64,000 bases of DNA from Actinopolymorpha pittospori (GCF_014873875.1 NZ_JADBEM010000001.1:2728001-2792000), one strand, 5' to 3'; shown: positions 43,202 to 51,824, counted from the first letter of the stretch. Notes: generated from the sequence alone by a model not told the origin. Program-made: numbers and translations.

Positions 43202-43220
43202 TAAGGTTAGCCTAACCTTT
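43202..43220. promoter_or_regulatory. DtxR/IdeR-type iron box
   Basis: AAGGTTAGCCTAACCTT is a perfect 17-bp palindrome. With its flanking bases it matches the 19-bp IdeR/DmdR consensus (T-W-A-G-G-T-T-A-G-S-C-T-A-A-C-C-T-W-A) at all but one position. It is 154 bp upstream of the TIM-barrel gene on the minus strand and 30 bp beyond the sulfotransferase stop. Iron-loaded DtxR-family repressors bind such sites. Confidence 0.85.
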
Positions 43221-43250
43221 GCGCTTGTGCGCCGGGCTTGGAGCTCCGGA

Positions 43251-43997
43251 TCAGTCGAGTCGGGCGGCCTCCGCCCGGTAGCGAGCCATCCACTCGGCGT
43301 TGATGTCGTCGGCCTGGCGCTGGTGTCGCGGCGTGACACTGCCCGTGGTCGGTAGGCCGAGGTGGTCGAGGATGCCGAGCGTGACGGCGCTCATGTCGGC
43401 GATGAGCTCCTCGTACACCACCTCATGGGGCTGAACGTCGAAGGAGGAGAACCACGTCCGCCAGGCGGCGTTGTGTTCCTCGATCATCCGAACGAAGCCG
43501 CGGATGCCGTCGAGGTCGTACTCCGGCTCGCGTCCGGACACTCCGCTGTCGCCCACGTACCACAGGTTGGTCTGCTCGGCTCGTAACCAGGACACGGCCT
43601 GCGCCACGACGTCCGCGCGCCGGACGAACACGAAGCGGGTGCGGCCGAACGCCTGGTTCAACAGTTCCAGATCCGCACCCGCGAGCTTTGGATGGACGGT
43701 CGCCAGCTTGGCGACGACCTCGTCCAGCGTTCCCCACATGACCTTCGCGCCGAACACGCGGTTGTCGGTGCTGCCGGCTGTGATCGCGGCTCGGACGTAG
43801 TCCGCATAGTCGAAGTGCCCGGATCGGTCGACGATGCGCCAGCGTTCGGCCCACGACTGCTCGTTGGGTTGACGGAAGTACGCCTCGGGGCGGCCGCCGA
43901 CACCGGTCGATGCCAACAACCCGCACAACAGTGAGCTTCCCGTGCGTGGAGTGGCGCAGATGAGGTAGGAGTCGGTGGGACTCGCCGGCGCGGACAT
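43251..43997 (-). CDS. Stf0-family sulfotransferase
   Basis: A 248-aa protein. ATG 43997 is preferred over a TTG extension. The PAPS 5'-phosphosulfate loop is ICATPRTGSSLLCGLL (residues about 12-27), the 3'-phosphate region is GRTRFVFVRRADVVAQAVS, and the C-terminal part ends in TPRHQRQADDINAEWMARYR. It resembles Stf0, which sulfates trehalose in mycobacteria. The acceptor here is unknown. IS5 insertion 52 bp upstream separates it from the former upstream gene (the hydrolase), so its expression has probably changed. Confidence 0.85.
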   Translation of the reverse strand: MSAPASPTDSYLICATPRTGSSLLCGLLASTGVGGRPEAYFRQPNEQSWAERWRIVDRSGHFDYADYVRAAITAGSTDNRVFGAKVMWGTLDEVVAKLATVHPKLAGADLELLNQAFGRTRFVFVRRADVVAQAVSWLRAEQTNLWYVGDSGVSGREPEYDLDGIRGFVRMIEEHNAAWRTWFSSFDVQPHEVVYEELIADMSAVTLGILDHLGLPTTGSVTPRHQRQADDINAEWMARYRAEAARLD

Positions 43998-44052
43998 CGC
44001 ACGATTGAACACGGGCCACGCTCCGTCGCGCAATCAGATTCCGCCGAGGCTA

Positions 44053-44952
44053 AAGGTTGTCCCGTAATCGGCGTGTCGGGTCGGTAGACCCGCCGGTCGG
44101 GGTTGACCATGTCGTGGTGCAGGTGATCAGTGCTTCCTCGGATGGCTGGATTCCACCGTTTACGGGGTTGTCGGTGCGGCAGTTCCGCAAGCTGGTGGGC
44201 ATCGTGCGGGCTCGTGGCGCCGAGCAGACAGGTGCGGGCCGCCGGTGGGGGCTGGGACTTGAGGACCGGGTGTTGCTGGTCGCGGTCTACTACCGCACGA
44301 ACCTGACGTTGCGGCAGGTGGCGTTGCTGTTCGGGATCTCCAAGTCCGCCGCGGGCCGCGTGGTCGACCACCTCGCTCCGTATCTGGTGCTCTCGCCGCT
44401 GCGGCGCCGCCGGGGGCCGGAGCAGGTGCTGATCGTGGACGGCACCCTGGTCCCCACCCATGACCGCAGCATCGCGGCGTCGTCGAAGAACTACCGGTAC
44501 TCCACCAACCTGCAGGTCGTCATCGACGCCGACACCCGCCTGACGGTCACGGTCGGCAAACCGGTGCCGGGCAACCGCAACGACTGCCGCGCCTTCCTCG
44601 ACTCTGGCGCCGATGCCGCCTGTGCCCAGATGGCCGTGATGGGCGATGGCGGCTACCAAGGCACCCGGGTCATCACACCGTTCCGCAAACCAGCCGGCGC
44701 CACGTTGCCGGAATGGAAAGAACAGATCAACACCCGCCACCGCCGCATCCGCGCCCGAGCCGAACACGCCCTGGCCGGCATGAAGAACTGGAACATCCTG
44801 CGCAACTGCCGACGCAAACGCCAAGGCGTCTACTACGCCACCTCAGGTATCGCCCTCATGCGCAACCTCACCCTCACCACCGACTGAACCACCACACCCA
44901 CGGTCGACCCGCCCAACCCCAGCACGCCACAAGATCATTACGGGACAACCTT
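44053..44952 (+). mobile_element. IS5-family insertion sequence
   Basis: A complete 900-bp element. The ends are AAGGTTGTCCCGTAAT (44053-44068) and its exact complement (44937-44952), extended to 19 bp by the flanking C-TA / TA-G. The target duplication is TA (44051-44052 and 44953-44954) inside an original CTAG. One intact transposase gene runs on the plus strand. The element sits exactly at the hydrolase stop codon, between two minus-strand genes 52 bp apart in the ancestral arrangement. Confidence 0.88.
44123..44887 (+). CDS. IS5-family transposase (DDE_Tnp_4 type)
   Basis: About 254 aa from GTG 44123; longer frames run into the terminal repeat. The N-terminal part has an HTH (LTLRQVALLFGISKSAAGRVVDHLAPYL). 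The catalytic acidic residues are in LIVDGTLVP (first Asp), VMGDGGYQG (second Asp) and RAEHALAGMKNW (Glu). The frame is intact and ends 65 bp before the right end. It is a recent insertion because both ends are exact. Confidence 0.9.
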   Translation: MISASSDGWIPPFTGLSVRQFRKLVGIVRARGAEQTGAGRRWGLGLEDRVLLVAVYYRTNLTLRQVALLFGISKSAAGRVVDHLAPYLVLSPLRRRRGPEQVLIVDGTLVPTHDRSIAASSKNYRYSTNLQVVIDADTRLTVTVGKPVPGNRNDCRAFLDSGADAACAQMAVMGDGGYQGTRVITPFRKPAGATLPEWKEQINTRHRRIRARAEHALAGMKNWNILRNCRRKRQGVYYATSGIALMRNLTLTTD

Positions 44953-46446
44953 TAGCGGGACGGGCGCAGGAATACCGGAGGACGGAACGTCGTGAACGCC
45001 GGTGGCATCGCGGCGTCCTGCCCGGTCCCGATGTCGTAGACGAGGTGGTACTCCGTACCGAAGTCCGCCGCGGCCCTGTTCAGTCGGCTCGGCCGGTGGC
45101 CGGGTGTCCGGCCACCGGCCGGTGTCGACCCGTTCGAACAGCGCGCGCAGGGTGAGGATCTCCTCCGCCGCGCTGAAGGCGCAGTGCATGCCGCGGTCGA
45201 CGTAGACCTGACGCAGCTTGGCCGGGTCGCCGGACTTTCGCACCTGTGCGGCGTACCACCCCGCCTGGTCGGGGACGGCGCCGCCGTCGCCGGTGTTGTG
45301 CAGGGTGATGACCGGTGTCGCGGTACGGCCGTGGGGAACGCCGTAGCGGTACATGTAGCCGACGGCCTCGGGGTCGGCGGCGATCCGCTCACCCGACGCG
45401 AGGCGGTCCAGGTCGGCGCCGAGGTCGAGTCCGGCCTCGCGGTACGCCTGCTGGACCAGATGACGCTGGCTGGACCGGCCGAGCTGGCGGCGGTAGTCGA
45501 CGCCGACGTTGGAGGACGGGTTGCCGCCGGCACGGCGTTCGATGTCGGCCCGCGCGTTCGGTCCCATGCCCTAGACGTAGGCCCACTGGGTCCACGACGC
45601 CTGTTGGCGGAGCTTCTCGGCCAACTCGGTGGGCTCCGCCTGGTGTGCGGAGTACCAGCCGGGGATGTTGCCCAGCGCACCCGCCAACGCGAGTCGAGCC
45701 CGGCCCTCCGGCGTCGTCAGAGCCCGCTCGACGGCCTGCATGAGGGCCTGGTTGCTACCCGCCGGGTCGCTGGCGCGAACCAGGTCGATGTCCTCGCCCG
45801 AGGCAAGCAGGGTCCTGACGGCGTAGGAGATGTCCGGCGCGGCGTTCCAGGTGCCGTTCGCGTCGAACTCGCCGCACAGGGCCGCCACACCGTCGAACCG
45901 GTCGGGGTCGCGCTCGGCCAGCATGACGGAGATGACCGCGCCCATCGACCAGCCCATGGTGACGGTGCGGTGGGGCTGCCCGACGTTCACGTCGAACCAG
46001 TCCAGCAACGCCAGCTGGTCATGAAGCGCGGGCTCGAGCGAGTAGCCGTACCGTTCCCGGTAGTCCGACGCGGCGAGCGCGTAGCCGTGCTCGAGCAGCC
46101 ACCGGTCGGTCTCCGTACGGTTCGCCAGCCGGATCTCGGGCGGCCACGGCGCGGACTCCGCGGGGTAAAGGCCGTGGCTGAACAGCACCAGGGTGCCGTT
46201 CCATCGCCGCGGCATCTCGACGCGGAAGTCGGCACCCTCGATCGTGCCGGTGAGGGTGCGCCGCCCCTGCGTCGTCGGGTCCGACCCGGCAACGCTGGCG
46301 GTGTCCGAGGTGTTGGCGGTGTTGGCGGCGGTGGCGGCGTTGGCGGCCGTACCGCTGCCGAGCGGGCTGGTTAGGAGCAGAACGACGACGAGGACGCCCC
46401 GTAGGCGCCTTCCGCGGCTACTCGTTCGGTCGGATGACTGAGACAT
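44952..46446 (-). pseudogene. Secreted alpha/beta hydrolase, inactivated by a stop and a frameshift
   Basis: From ATG 46446 (AAGGGA upstream) a Sec signal peptide (RLRGVLVVVLLLTSPLG) leads to an alpha/beta hydrolase with nucleophile elbow VTMGWSMGAV. An in-frame TAG at 45573-45571 interrupts WAYV-*-GMGPNARADIERR, where CAG would be expected. Further on, near 45,080-45,110, one extra base shifts the frame. The correct C-terminus (LNRAAADFGTEYHLVYDIG) continues in another frame to a TAA at 44952-44954, made of IS end plus TA duplication. Catalytic His is expected in the late part. Non-functional as read. Confidence 0.75.
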
Positions 46447-46520
46447 GACGGGTCCCTTCGCTCGCGGGTCCGTTGCTTGCTGGATCACTCGGAGGGAGGA
46501 CATGCGCACTGGTGACCGCG

Positions 46521-46550
46521 AGAATAGGTGACCAAATAGTCACATGTAAA
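46521..46550 (-). promoter_or_regulatory. Promoter with palindromic operator in its spacer, for the dead hydrolase
   Basis: On the minus strand, -35 TTTACA (46550-46545) and -10 TATTCT (46526-46521) are 18 bases apart. The spacer contains the palindrome GTGAC-6-GTCAC (46528-46543). This is a classic repressor-blocked promoter of the TetR or PadR kind. It would give a leader of about 70 nt before ATG 46446. The regulator is not encoded nearby. Confidence 0.6.
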
Positions 46551-46626
46551 GCACTGGCGCGGGTCATCCGACACCGGCGGCCTCGGGACCCGCCCGTACG
46601 CCTTCCCCTCGTCCTGTCGGATCGCC

Positions 46627-46944
46627 TTGGCCGAATCCGGGCTCGGCACGTCAGGCGAAGCCCCGACGCGACAGCCGGCGGATGCCCCGACGAGCCGGCC
46701 GGCGGCGTTGGATCCGATCGCGGACTTCGTTCGCGCCCGTTACCCCGACGGATTCGTCGGCATGAAGGTCGACGCCGGCACGGTCGTGGTGTATCGCCTC
46801 GCACCGTACGGACCAGCCGTGGACAAGGCCGTGCGCGAACGCTTCCCCGCGGCACGCGTGAGGTTCGTCGACTCCACGACTGACGAAGCCGAACTCCAAG
46901 CGAGAGCCGACCAGATCGCGGCCGGCGGCGACAGCGGTTACTGA
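46627..46944 (+). CDS. Hypothetical protein, about 105 aa
   Basis: A small soluble protein from TTG 46627 (start unsure). A Pro/Ala/Thr-rich N-terminus is followed by a compact alpha/beta segment (FVRARYPDGFVGMKVDAGTVVVYRLAPYGPAVDKAVRERFPAARV). The pattern resembles the secreted-domain repeats of actinobacterial proteins, but no signal peptide is present, so this may be the 3' end of a larger lost gene. It neighbours gene debris. Not recognised. Confidence 0.4.
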   Translation: MAESGLGTSGEAPTRQPADAPTSRPAALDPIADFVRARYPDGFVGMKVDAGTVVVYRLAPYGPAVDKAVRERFPAARVRFVDSTTDEAELQARADQIAAGGDSGY

Positions 46945-46956
46945 CGGAGCAGAGGA

Positions 46957-47070
46957 GTGACCATCCGCTCCTGGGGTTTCGACCGGATGTACGGCGCGGT
47001 GACCGTTGACGTCGCGGAGGACGCGGATGTCTACGTGCTTGGCTCCTCGGGCGGTACGGGAACGGTCTCA
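46957..47070 (+). pseudogene. Fragment of an unidentified gene
   Basis: From GTG 46957 about 38 residues (RSWGFDRMYGAVTVDVAED, then ADVYVLGSSGGTG) look like a conserved protein start. The codon pattern then degrades, and the frame runs into DNA that belongs on the other strand to the DUF222 fragment. It is probably a broken gene. The rest of the gap 47,070-47,628 shows no other gene beyond the fragment below. Confidence 0.3.
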
Positions 47071-47082
47071 CCGTCCAGGGCC

Positions 47083-47314
47083 ACGCTGCTGCGGCCTGCT
47101 TCGCCTGACGCGGTTCCAACGACAACCGCAACGACGCGATCTTTGCTTCATGGGAAGCAAGCTGCCGCAATGCCGACTCGTACTCACCCAGCGACAACGA
47201 CAACGCGGGACACTCCACGGCGCCATCGAGCTGCTCACCGACACCGGCAAGCCAAGCCAGCAACGGATGCGCGAAACCCGCATCCCCGCTGCCAGTGCCG
47301 GTGTCGATGTCCAT
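47083..47314 (-). pseudogene. N-terminal fragment of a DUF222/HNH endonuclease-type protein
   Basis: From ATG 47314, about 75 residues (HPLLAWLAGVGEQLDGAVE, then CPALSLSLGEYESALRQLASHEAKIASLRL) match the start of actinobacterial DUF222 (13E12-repeat) proteins, which normally run to about 450 aa with a C-terminal HNH nuclease. Similarity stops near 47,085, where unrelated sequence begins. These genes are often repeated and recombine. This is a stranded 5' end. Confidence 0.5.
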
Positions 47315-47628
47315 GACCAAACCCTAGACCCGACCACCGACAACAACCCCAACAAAACAAGGGCATCTGAGCCTGGGAACGGATCTCGCGACCACCTGAC
47401 CGCAGGTCGACTCCGACACCCGCGAATCGCGACCACGCTGTACCCGTCCACCACCCGTCGAGAGGGGCTTTCGCAAAGGGACGGTAAAGGCGTCGTACGG
47501 CGAGTCGCTGGGGACACGCCGTGGTGTCGCGTGCTGTTTGGTCAGTCTTCGATCTCCGTTCGGGCAGCGCGGCGAACCTCCGCATACGTTCGCAACAACG
47601 TTCTTGTCTCGCGACGAAAGGAGAAGAC

Positions 47629-49026
47629 GTGACCGACACCGCTCCCGGCGGCGCCACCGCAGGCAATCCTGGCCGCCGTCAGCTCCTGCGCGGAACCATC
47701 GCCACGGCCGCATCGTTGATGGCACTCGGACCGCTGGAGGCACTGGGTGCTCGCACGGCTGGTGCGGCTCCGTTGTCCAAGCGGCGTTCGAGCCCCGACT
47801 ATGGCCCCCTCTACCCGGTCAAGGATCACACGACCGGCCTGGAACTCATCAAGCTGCCCAAGGGTTTCGAGTACCTCACCTACGGCTGGACCGGCGACGA
47901 GATGTCGGACGGACTTCCGACGCCCAGCGCACACGACGGAATGGCCGCCTTCCGACGTCCGGAAGGCAAGATCGCGATCGTGCGCAACCACGAGCGCGGC
48001 GGGTTCGACGGGGCGTTCACCGACCCCGCCTACAACCCACAGGCCGGTGGCGGTACGTCGAACCTCGTGTTCGACCCTGACAAGGGCGAGTTCGTCGAGT
48101 CGTGGGCAAGCCTGTCCGGCACCATCCGCAACTGCGCGGGTGGCCCGACCCCGTGGGGCAGCTGGCTCACCTGCGAGGAGACGACGACCCTCGGCCCGGA
48201 CGGCACCCGGCACGGTTATGTCTTCGAGGTGCCCTACGACGGAAAGGGTGACCCGCGGCCGATCAAGGGGATGGGCCGTTACAGCCACGAGGCCGTCGCG
48301 GTCGACCCCCGAACCGGCATCGTCTACCTCACCGAGGACGAGACTCCGTCCGGGTTCTATCGCTACCTGCCCGCCAAGAAGGGTGACCTCGTGGCCGGCG
48401 GTGAGCTGCAGATGCTCGTGGTGGAGACGGAGGACGGTTCGTCCTACTCCACCTACACCGACGGCACCGGCATGAGCTATCGCACCTCGTGGGTGCCGAT
48501 CTCGAACCCGGACTACGCGCCTGGTGAGGTACGCCCCGCCCTCCAGGGTGCGGCGCTCGGTGCCGCGGTCTTCCGGCGGCTCGAGGGCGCGTGGTGGGGC
48601 AACGACCGGATCTACATCGTGTCGACGAGCGGCGGACCGCGGGGGCAGGGGCAGGTCTTCGAGTACGACCCGGCGGAGGAGACGATGCGGGTGTTGTTCG
48701 CCTCGCCCGACGCGAACGTGCTGAACGCACCGGACAACATCTGCGTCAGCCCGCGCGGCGGCATCGTCCTGTGCGAGGACGGCGACTCCGCGGAGTACCT
48801 CCACGGGCTCACCACGGACGGCGAGATCTTCCCGTTCGCGCTGAACCAGATCGTCATCCCGCCGGGCGGCGTTCCCGGCAAGCGAGTCGCGCCGGGGGAC
48901 TACTCCTCCTCCGAATGGTGCGGCTCGACGTTCGAACCGGTCCGCGGTAACTGGCTGTTCGCGAACGCCCAGAGCCCGGGTATCACGTTCGCCATCACCG
49001 GTCCGTTCCGCGACGGCTCCCTGTAA
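47629..49026 (+). CDS. Tat-exported PhoX-like (DUF839) protein
   Basis: A 465-aa protein from GTG 47629 with AAAGGAG upstream. Twin-arginine signal NPGRRQLLRGTIATAAS is followed by an Ala-rich stretch. The body matches the PhoX/DUF839 beta-propeller: IVRNHERGG, NCAGGPTPWGSWLTCEET, GRYSHEAVAVDPRTGIVYLTED, and DNICVSPRGGIVLCEDGD. The conserved acidic residues bind Ca2+/Fe in PhoX phosphatases. It probably acts outside the cell on phosphate esters. A homologue begins at 63,371. A terminator follows. Confidence 0.9.
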   Translation: MTDTAPGGATAGNPGRRQLLRGTIATAASLMALGPLEALGARTAGAAPLSKRRSSPDYGPLYPVKDHTTGLELIKLPKGFEYLTYGWTGDEMSDGLPTPSAHDGMAAFRRPEGKIAIVRNHERGGFDGAFTDPAYNPQAGGGTSNLVFDPDKGEFVESWASLSGTIRNCAGGPTPWGSWLTCEETTTLGPDGTRHGYVFEVPYDGKGDPRPIKGMGRYSHEAVAVDPRTGIVYLTEDETPSGFYRYLPAKKGDLVAGGELQMLVVETEDGSSYSTYTDGTGMSYRTSWVPISNPDYAPGEVRPALQGAALGAAVFRRLEGAWWGNDRIYIVSTSGGPRGQGQVFEYDPAEETMRVLFASPDANVLNAPDNICVSPRGGIVLCEDGDSAEYLHGLTTDGEIFPFALNQIVIPPGGVPGKRVAPGDYSSSEWCGSTFEPVRGNWLFANAQSPGITFAITGPFRDGSL

Positions 49027-49066
49027 ACGAAAGGCCCGACGGAGGAGCAAGGCTACGTTGACGGCG

Positions 49067-49102
49067 CGTGGGGCGAACGTCCACAACGACGTTCGCCCCA
49101 CG
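49067..49102. terminator. Hairpin between convergent PhoX-like and SH3 genes
   Basis: A perfect 15-bp stem, CGTGGGGCGAACGTC (49067-49081) and its complement (49088-49102), with a 6-base loop. It lies 40 bp after one stop codon and 32 bp before the other, so it is bidirectional. Confidence 0.9.
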
Positions 49103-49134
49103 TGGGTACAGGGCATGTCTGAACGGGATACGCC

Positions 49135-49761
49135 CTAGCCGCACGCAACCGGAAGGTTGAAGAGGGGGTCCTTGACGTTCATGACGTAGCGAGCGGTCAC
49201 CCAACGCCCGTCGAAGAGTTGGTACCAACGGGGGTTGCCGTCGACAGCGGGTCCGTTCACCTTGCAGACGATTTTGACGATCTTCCCGTACGGCAGTCGA
49301 CCAGCCGAAGCGGCCTTCGTCGTGGGCGCGGTTCGCACCGTCACGTTGGGACTCGCGATGACCTTCCCCCGAGGCCCGTGTCCCAGGCACCATTGCGGTG
49401 CGGCTCCGACGTTGGTGACGTAACGCGCGCTCACCCAGTGCCTCGCGTCGAGGGAGAGCATGTACCAGCGTGGGTTGCCGTCGACCGGGACGCTGTTGGC
49501 CTTGCACCAGATGGAGACCTTGGCGCCCTTGTTCAGGGTCCCGATGCGGCTCGCGGCGGTGGTGAAGTAGGTGCGAACGGCGACCGGAGCGATCACCCTG
49601 CCTGTGTAGTCCCCCTTGTCGGCAGGTGCGGCCGCGGCCGCCTGGTAGGCGGGTGATCCTGTCGGTGCGGCCCTGGCCGTGGGTGCGGCCAGACCTATGA
49701 GCGGGACGGACACGACGGCCGCGGCCGCCAGGGCGAGACCGCGCAGACTCCGAAACCTCAT
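49135..49761 (-). CDS. Secreted protein with two SH3b-like repeats
   Basis: A 208-aa protein with a Sec signal peptide (RGLALAAAAVVSVPLIGLAAPTARA, cleavage near residue 31). Two repeats of about 75 residues follow, each with APVAVRT/SPNVTVRTAPTT, LNKGAKVSIWCK/LPYGKIVKIVCK and VDGNPRWY. They are bacterial SH3-type domains that bind peptidoglycan peptides or act as sensors. Each repeat keeps paired cysteines. It is probably a cell-wall-associated protein. Single gene. Confidence 0.8.
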   Translation of the reverse strand: MRFRSLRGLALAAAAVVSVPLIGLAAPTARAAPTGSPAYQAAAAAPADKGDYTGRVIAPVAVRTYFTTAASRIGTLNKGAKVSIWCKANSVPVDGNPRWYMLSLDARHWVSARYVTNVGAAPQWCLGHGPRGKVIASPNVTVRTAPTTKAASAGRLPYGKIVKIVCKVNGPAVDGNPRWYQLFDGRWVTARYVMNVKDPLFNLPVACG

Positions 49762-49982
49762 CGATTCCCCTTATGACATGGACGCCGTCACGCGGTAGCG
49801 AGATCGAGCATGGTGGTGCTGACACCGCCCTGTTCGCCGCACGCTTCCGGACGTCCCCCGTTGACTGTGATCAGAAGACGGTCTCGTTGTCGCGTCCGTT
49901 GCAGGCGCGATGATCACTTTTCGATCTCTTCGGGGAAGGACTGTGCGGCGTGGTCCGGCCGGTCCGGGCCCGCACGGGCACC

Positions 49983-51014
49983 TCAGCCGGGATAGCGGGG
50001 ATGCTCCTTGAGCTTGGGGAAGTAGGCCGCCCGGAACTCCTTGCCACACTCGAGGTCGGTGAGGGCGACGTGGATCTCCTTGTCGAGCATCGACTGGGCG
50101 GTGCGCCTCGAGACCTTGGTTACCCCGTCAGGGGGAAGGTTGGTGGCGAGGTCGAACTTCACCGCGTCGCCGATGCGCGTCGGCTGGGTCGTGGACACCG
50201 TGATCCCTTCGCGTCGCAGACACGACGCGTACGACTTGGCCAAGGTCGCGAGTTGGGGGTCGTCGTTGAGCGCCTGGGCCGAGGCCTGGTCTTTTGCCTT
50301 CCGTTCCGTCGACTCCTGCTCCAGTTCGGCGGCCGACTTCTCCGGCCCGTACACCTGTTCCTGGGTCCGCGCCATACAACCACCGAGCTTCTTCCGACCA
50401 GCGACCATCCGCGGCGTACCCATCAACGCCTTGTCATAGGCCGACCGCTGAGCCGGACCCAACGAGTTCACATACGCCGACTGCGCGGACGGCGCCGGCT
50501 CGCTCGCCTTACTGCCCGGTGCCTTCGGATCATCCGGATACACCGCACCGGAATAGAACCCGAACCCGTACTTCCCCCGAAACGCCTTCGCCGCCGCGTA
50601 ATCCGCCCCATCCACCGCCGCCGCCAGGTCCTGCCACTCCTGCACATGCGGGGTGTACACAAACCCCTGCTCCCGCATACACGACGCCATCGCGTTCTCC
50701 ATCAGATACGCGTTCCGCGTCTCCGGCGACACATCCCCAGGAACGGTGAGGTAACCGTCCCGGCCGGTCGCCGGCGCGCTGGCGGAGGGTGCGCTCGCCA
50801 CCTCCGACCGGGTGGGGAACGCCCCGGGCAACGCGAGCAGTCCGAAGCCGATTCCGGCGAGCGCCATCACCGACCCCCCGAGCATCAGCGCGGCCCGCCC
50901 GCGCCGGCGGGACCGGATGCGGGCGCGGAGGTGTTTTCGCTGCTCGGGCTCGAAGGCCACGACGTCCGGCGTCTCCCGCATCATGCGGGACAGATCAGAT
51001 TCGAAGTCGTCCAT
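49983..51014 (-). CDS. Sigma-linked membrane protein with four-cysteine extracytoplasmic domain
   Basis: A 343-aa protein. Cytoplasmic N-terminus (residues 1-40, MDDFESDLSRMMRETPDVVAF), one membrane helix (about 41-62), then an external domain with four conserved cysteines (ASCMREQGF, GGCMARTQEQ, ASCLRREG and LECGKEFR). It starts six bases after the sigma-factor stop, so it is co-transcribed and probably acts as its anti-sigma factor or sensor. No known anti-sigma motif is clear. Its middle 145 codons are identical at DNA level to the lipoprotein at 51,825 (inverted repeat). The external domain family is not recognised. Confidence 0.75.
   Translation of the reverse strand: MDDFESDLSRMMRETPDVVAFEPEQRKHLRARIRSRRRGRAALMLGGSVMALAGIGFGLLALPGAFPTRSEVASAPSASAPATGRDGYLTVPGDVSPETRNAYLMENAMASCMREQGFVYTPHVQEWQDLAAAVDGADYAAAKAFRGKYGFGFYSGAVYPDDPKAPGSKASEPAPSAQSAYVNSLGPAQRSAYDKALMGTPRMVAGRKKLGGCMARTQEQVYGPEKSAAELEQESTERKAKDQASAQALNDDPQLATLAKSYASCLRREGITVSTTQPTRIGDAVKFDLATNLPPDGVTKVSRRTAQSMLDKEIHVALTDLECGKEFRAAYFPKLKEHPRYPG
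50310..50746. repeat. Left arm of 437-bp perfect inverted repeat
   Basis: Exact reverse complement of 52021-52457, checked base by base in blocks along its full length. It covers the codons from VPGDVSPETRN to EQES of the membrane protein. Identity stops abruptly at both borders, where the two proteins differ at many positions. The 1274-bp segment between the arms carries the sigma gene and both N-terminal coding parts. Confidence 0.95.
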
Positions 51015-51020
51015 GTCTCT

Positions 51021-51575
51021 TCACCACACCGGCTCGACGGCCAGGAGCGTGCGCAGCTTCGCCACGCCCCGCGACGCGAGTGACGAGGCGGTCCCGACGG
51101 GACAGTCCAGCACGTCCGCGACCTGGTTGTCGGAGAGGTCGCAGTAGTAGCGGAGCACGACGGCGGCCCGCTGCCGAACCGGCAGCCGTGCGAGTGCCGA
51201 CTCGAGTCGGGTGCGTTCGTCCACCGTGCCGGTCAGATCGTCCACGGCCGGAGGCTCCGGGAGCTGTTCGGTGGGGCGCTCACCCCACCACCGTCGCTTC
51301 GCCGACCGTGCCGCCGCCCGCGCCAGCACCCGGCGTACGTAGGCCTCGGGCATCTCCGCCGACACTCTCGGCCACGCGAACCACAGCTTGACCAGAGCCT
51401 CCTGGAGAAGGTCCTCGGCCCGGTGCCGGTCGCCACCGGTGAGCAGCCGTGCGTAGCCGAGCAGGGCCGGCCAGCGGGACGCGACGAAGTCGTCGAACTC
51501 GCGGTCCTGCGTCCTCCCCATCGGCGATGCTCGTCCCTCCGCGTCGAGGCCCGCACCGACTCGGCTGGAAGGCAT
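51021..51575 (-). CDS. SigE-group ECF sigma factor
   Basis: A 184-aa sigma factor. ATG 51575 has GGAGG nine bases upstream; the conserved domain begins at the in-frame ATG 51521 (MGRTQDREFDDFV), which is the alternative start. Region 2 is LLTGGDRHRAEDLLQEALVKLW and region 4 is LARLPVRQRAAVVLRYYCDLSDNQVADVLDCPVGTASSLASRG. It recruits RNA polymerase to stress-type promoters. It heads an operon with the membrane protein six bases downstream. It lies inside the segment bounded by the inverted repeats. Confidence 0.9.
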   Translation of the reverse strand: MPSSRVGAGLDAEGRASPMGRTQDREFDDFVASRWPALLGYARLLTGGDRHRAEDLLQEALVKLWFAWPRVSAEMPEAYVRRVLARAAARSAKRRWWGERPTEQLPEPPAVDDLTGTVDERTRLESALARLPVRQRAAVVLRYYCDLSDNQVADVLDCPVGTASSLASRGVAKLRTLLAVEPVW

Positions 51576-51824
51576 CGGCTCCGGCCTCCCAGGTGCGGGC
51601 GAGCCATACCGTACGCCGGGAACTACCGGTGGGGTATCGCGGCTTCGGGCTGCCGCGGCACCGCTCGTTCGCGACGCGGTCGTACATCCCAGCGGCACGT
51701 GTCGTCGCGGCCCATTCGGCGATGTGGCACAGCTCACAGGCGAGGACTGCAGGACAGTGGGCGGTCCAGGGCCTTCACAGGGCAGTGAGTCACCCGATCA
51801 CGACGCTGCCGACGGAAAGGTGCC

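Noticed and set aside
50294..50749. Identical proline-rich antisense frames here and at 51790-52497
   Set aside because: They are duplicates only because the inverted repeat duplicates the shadow frame; no start signals or motifs.
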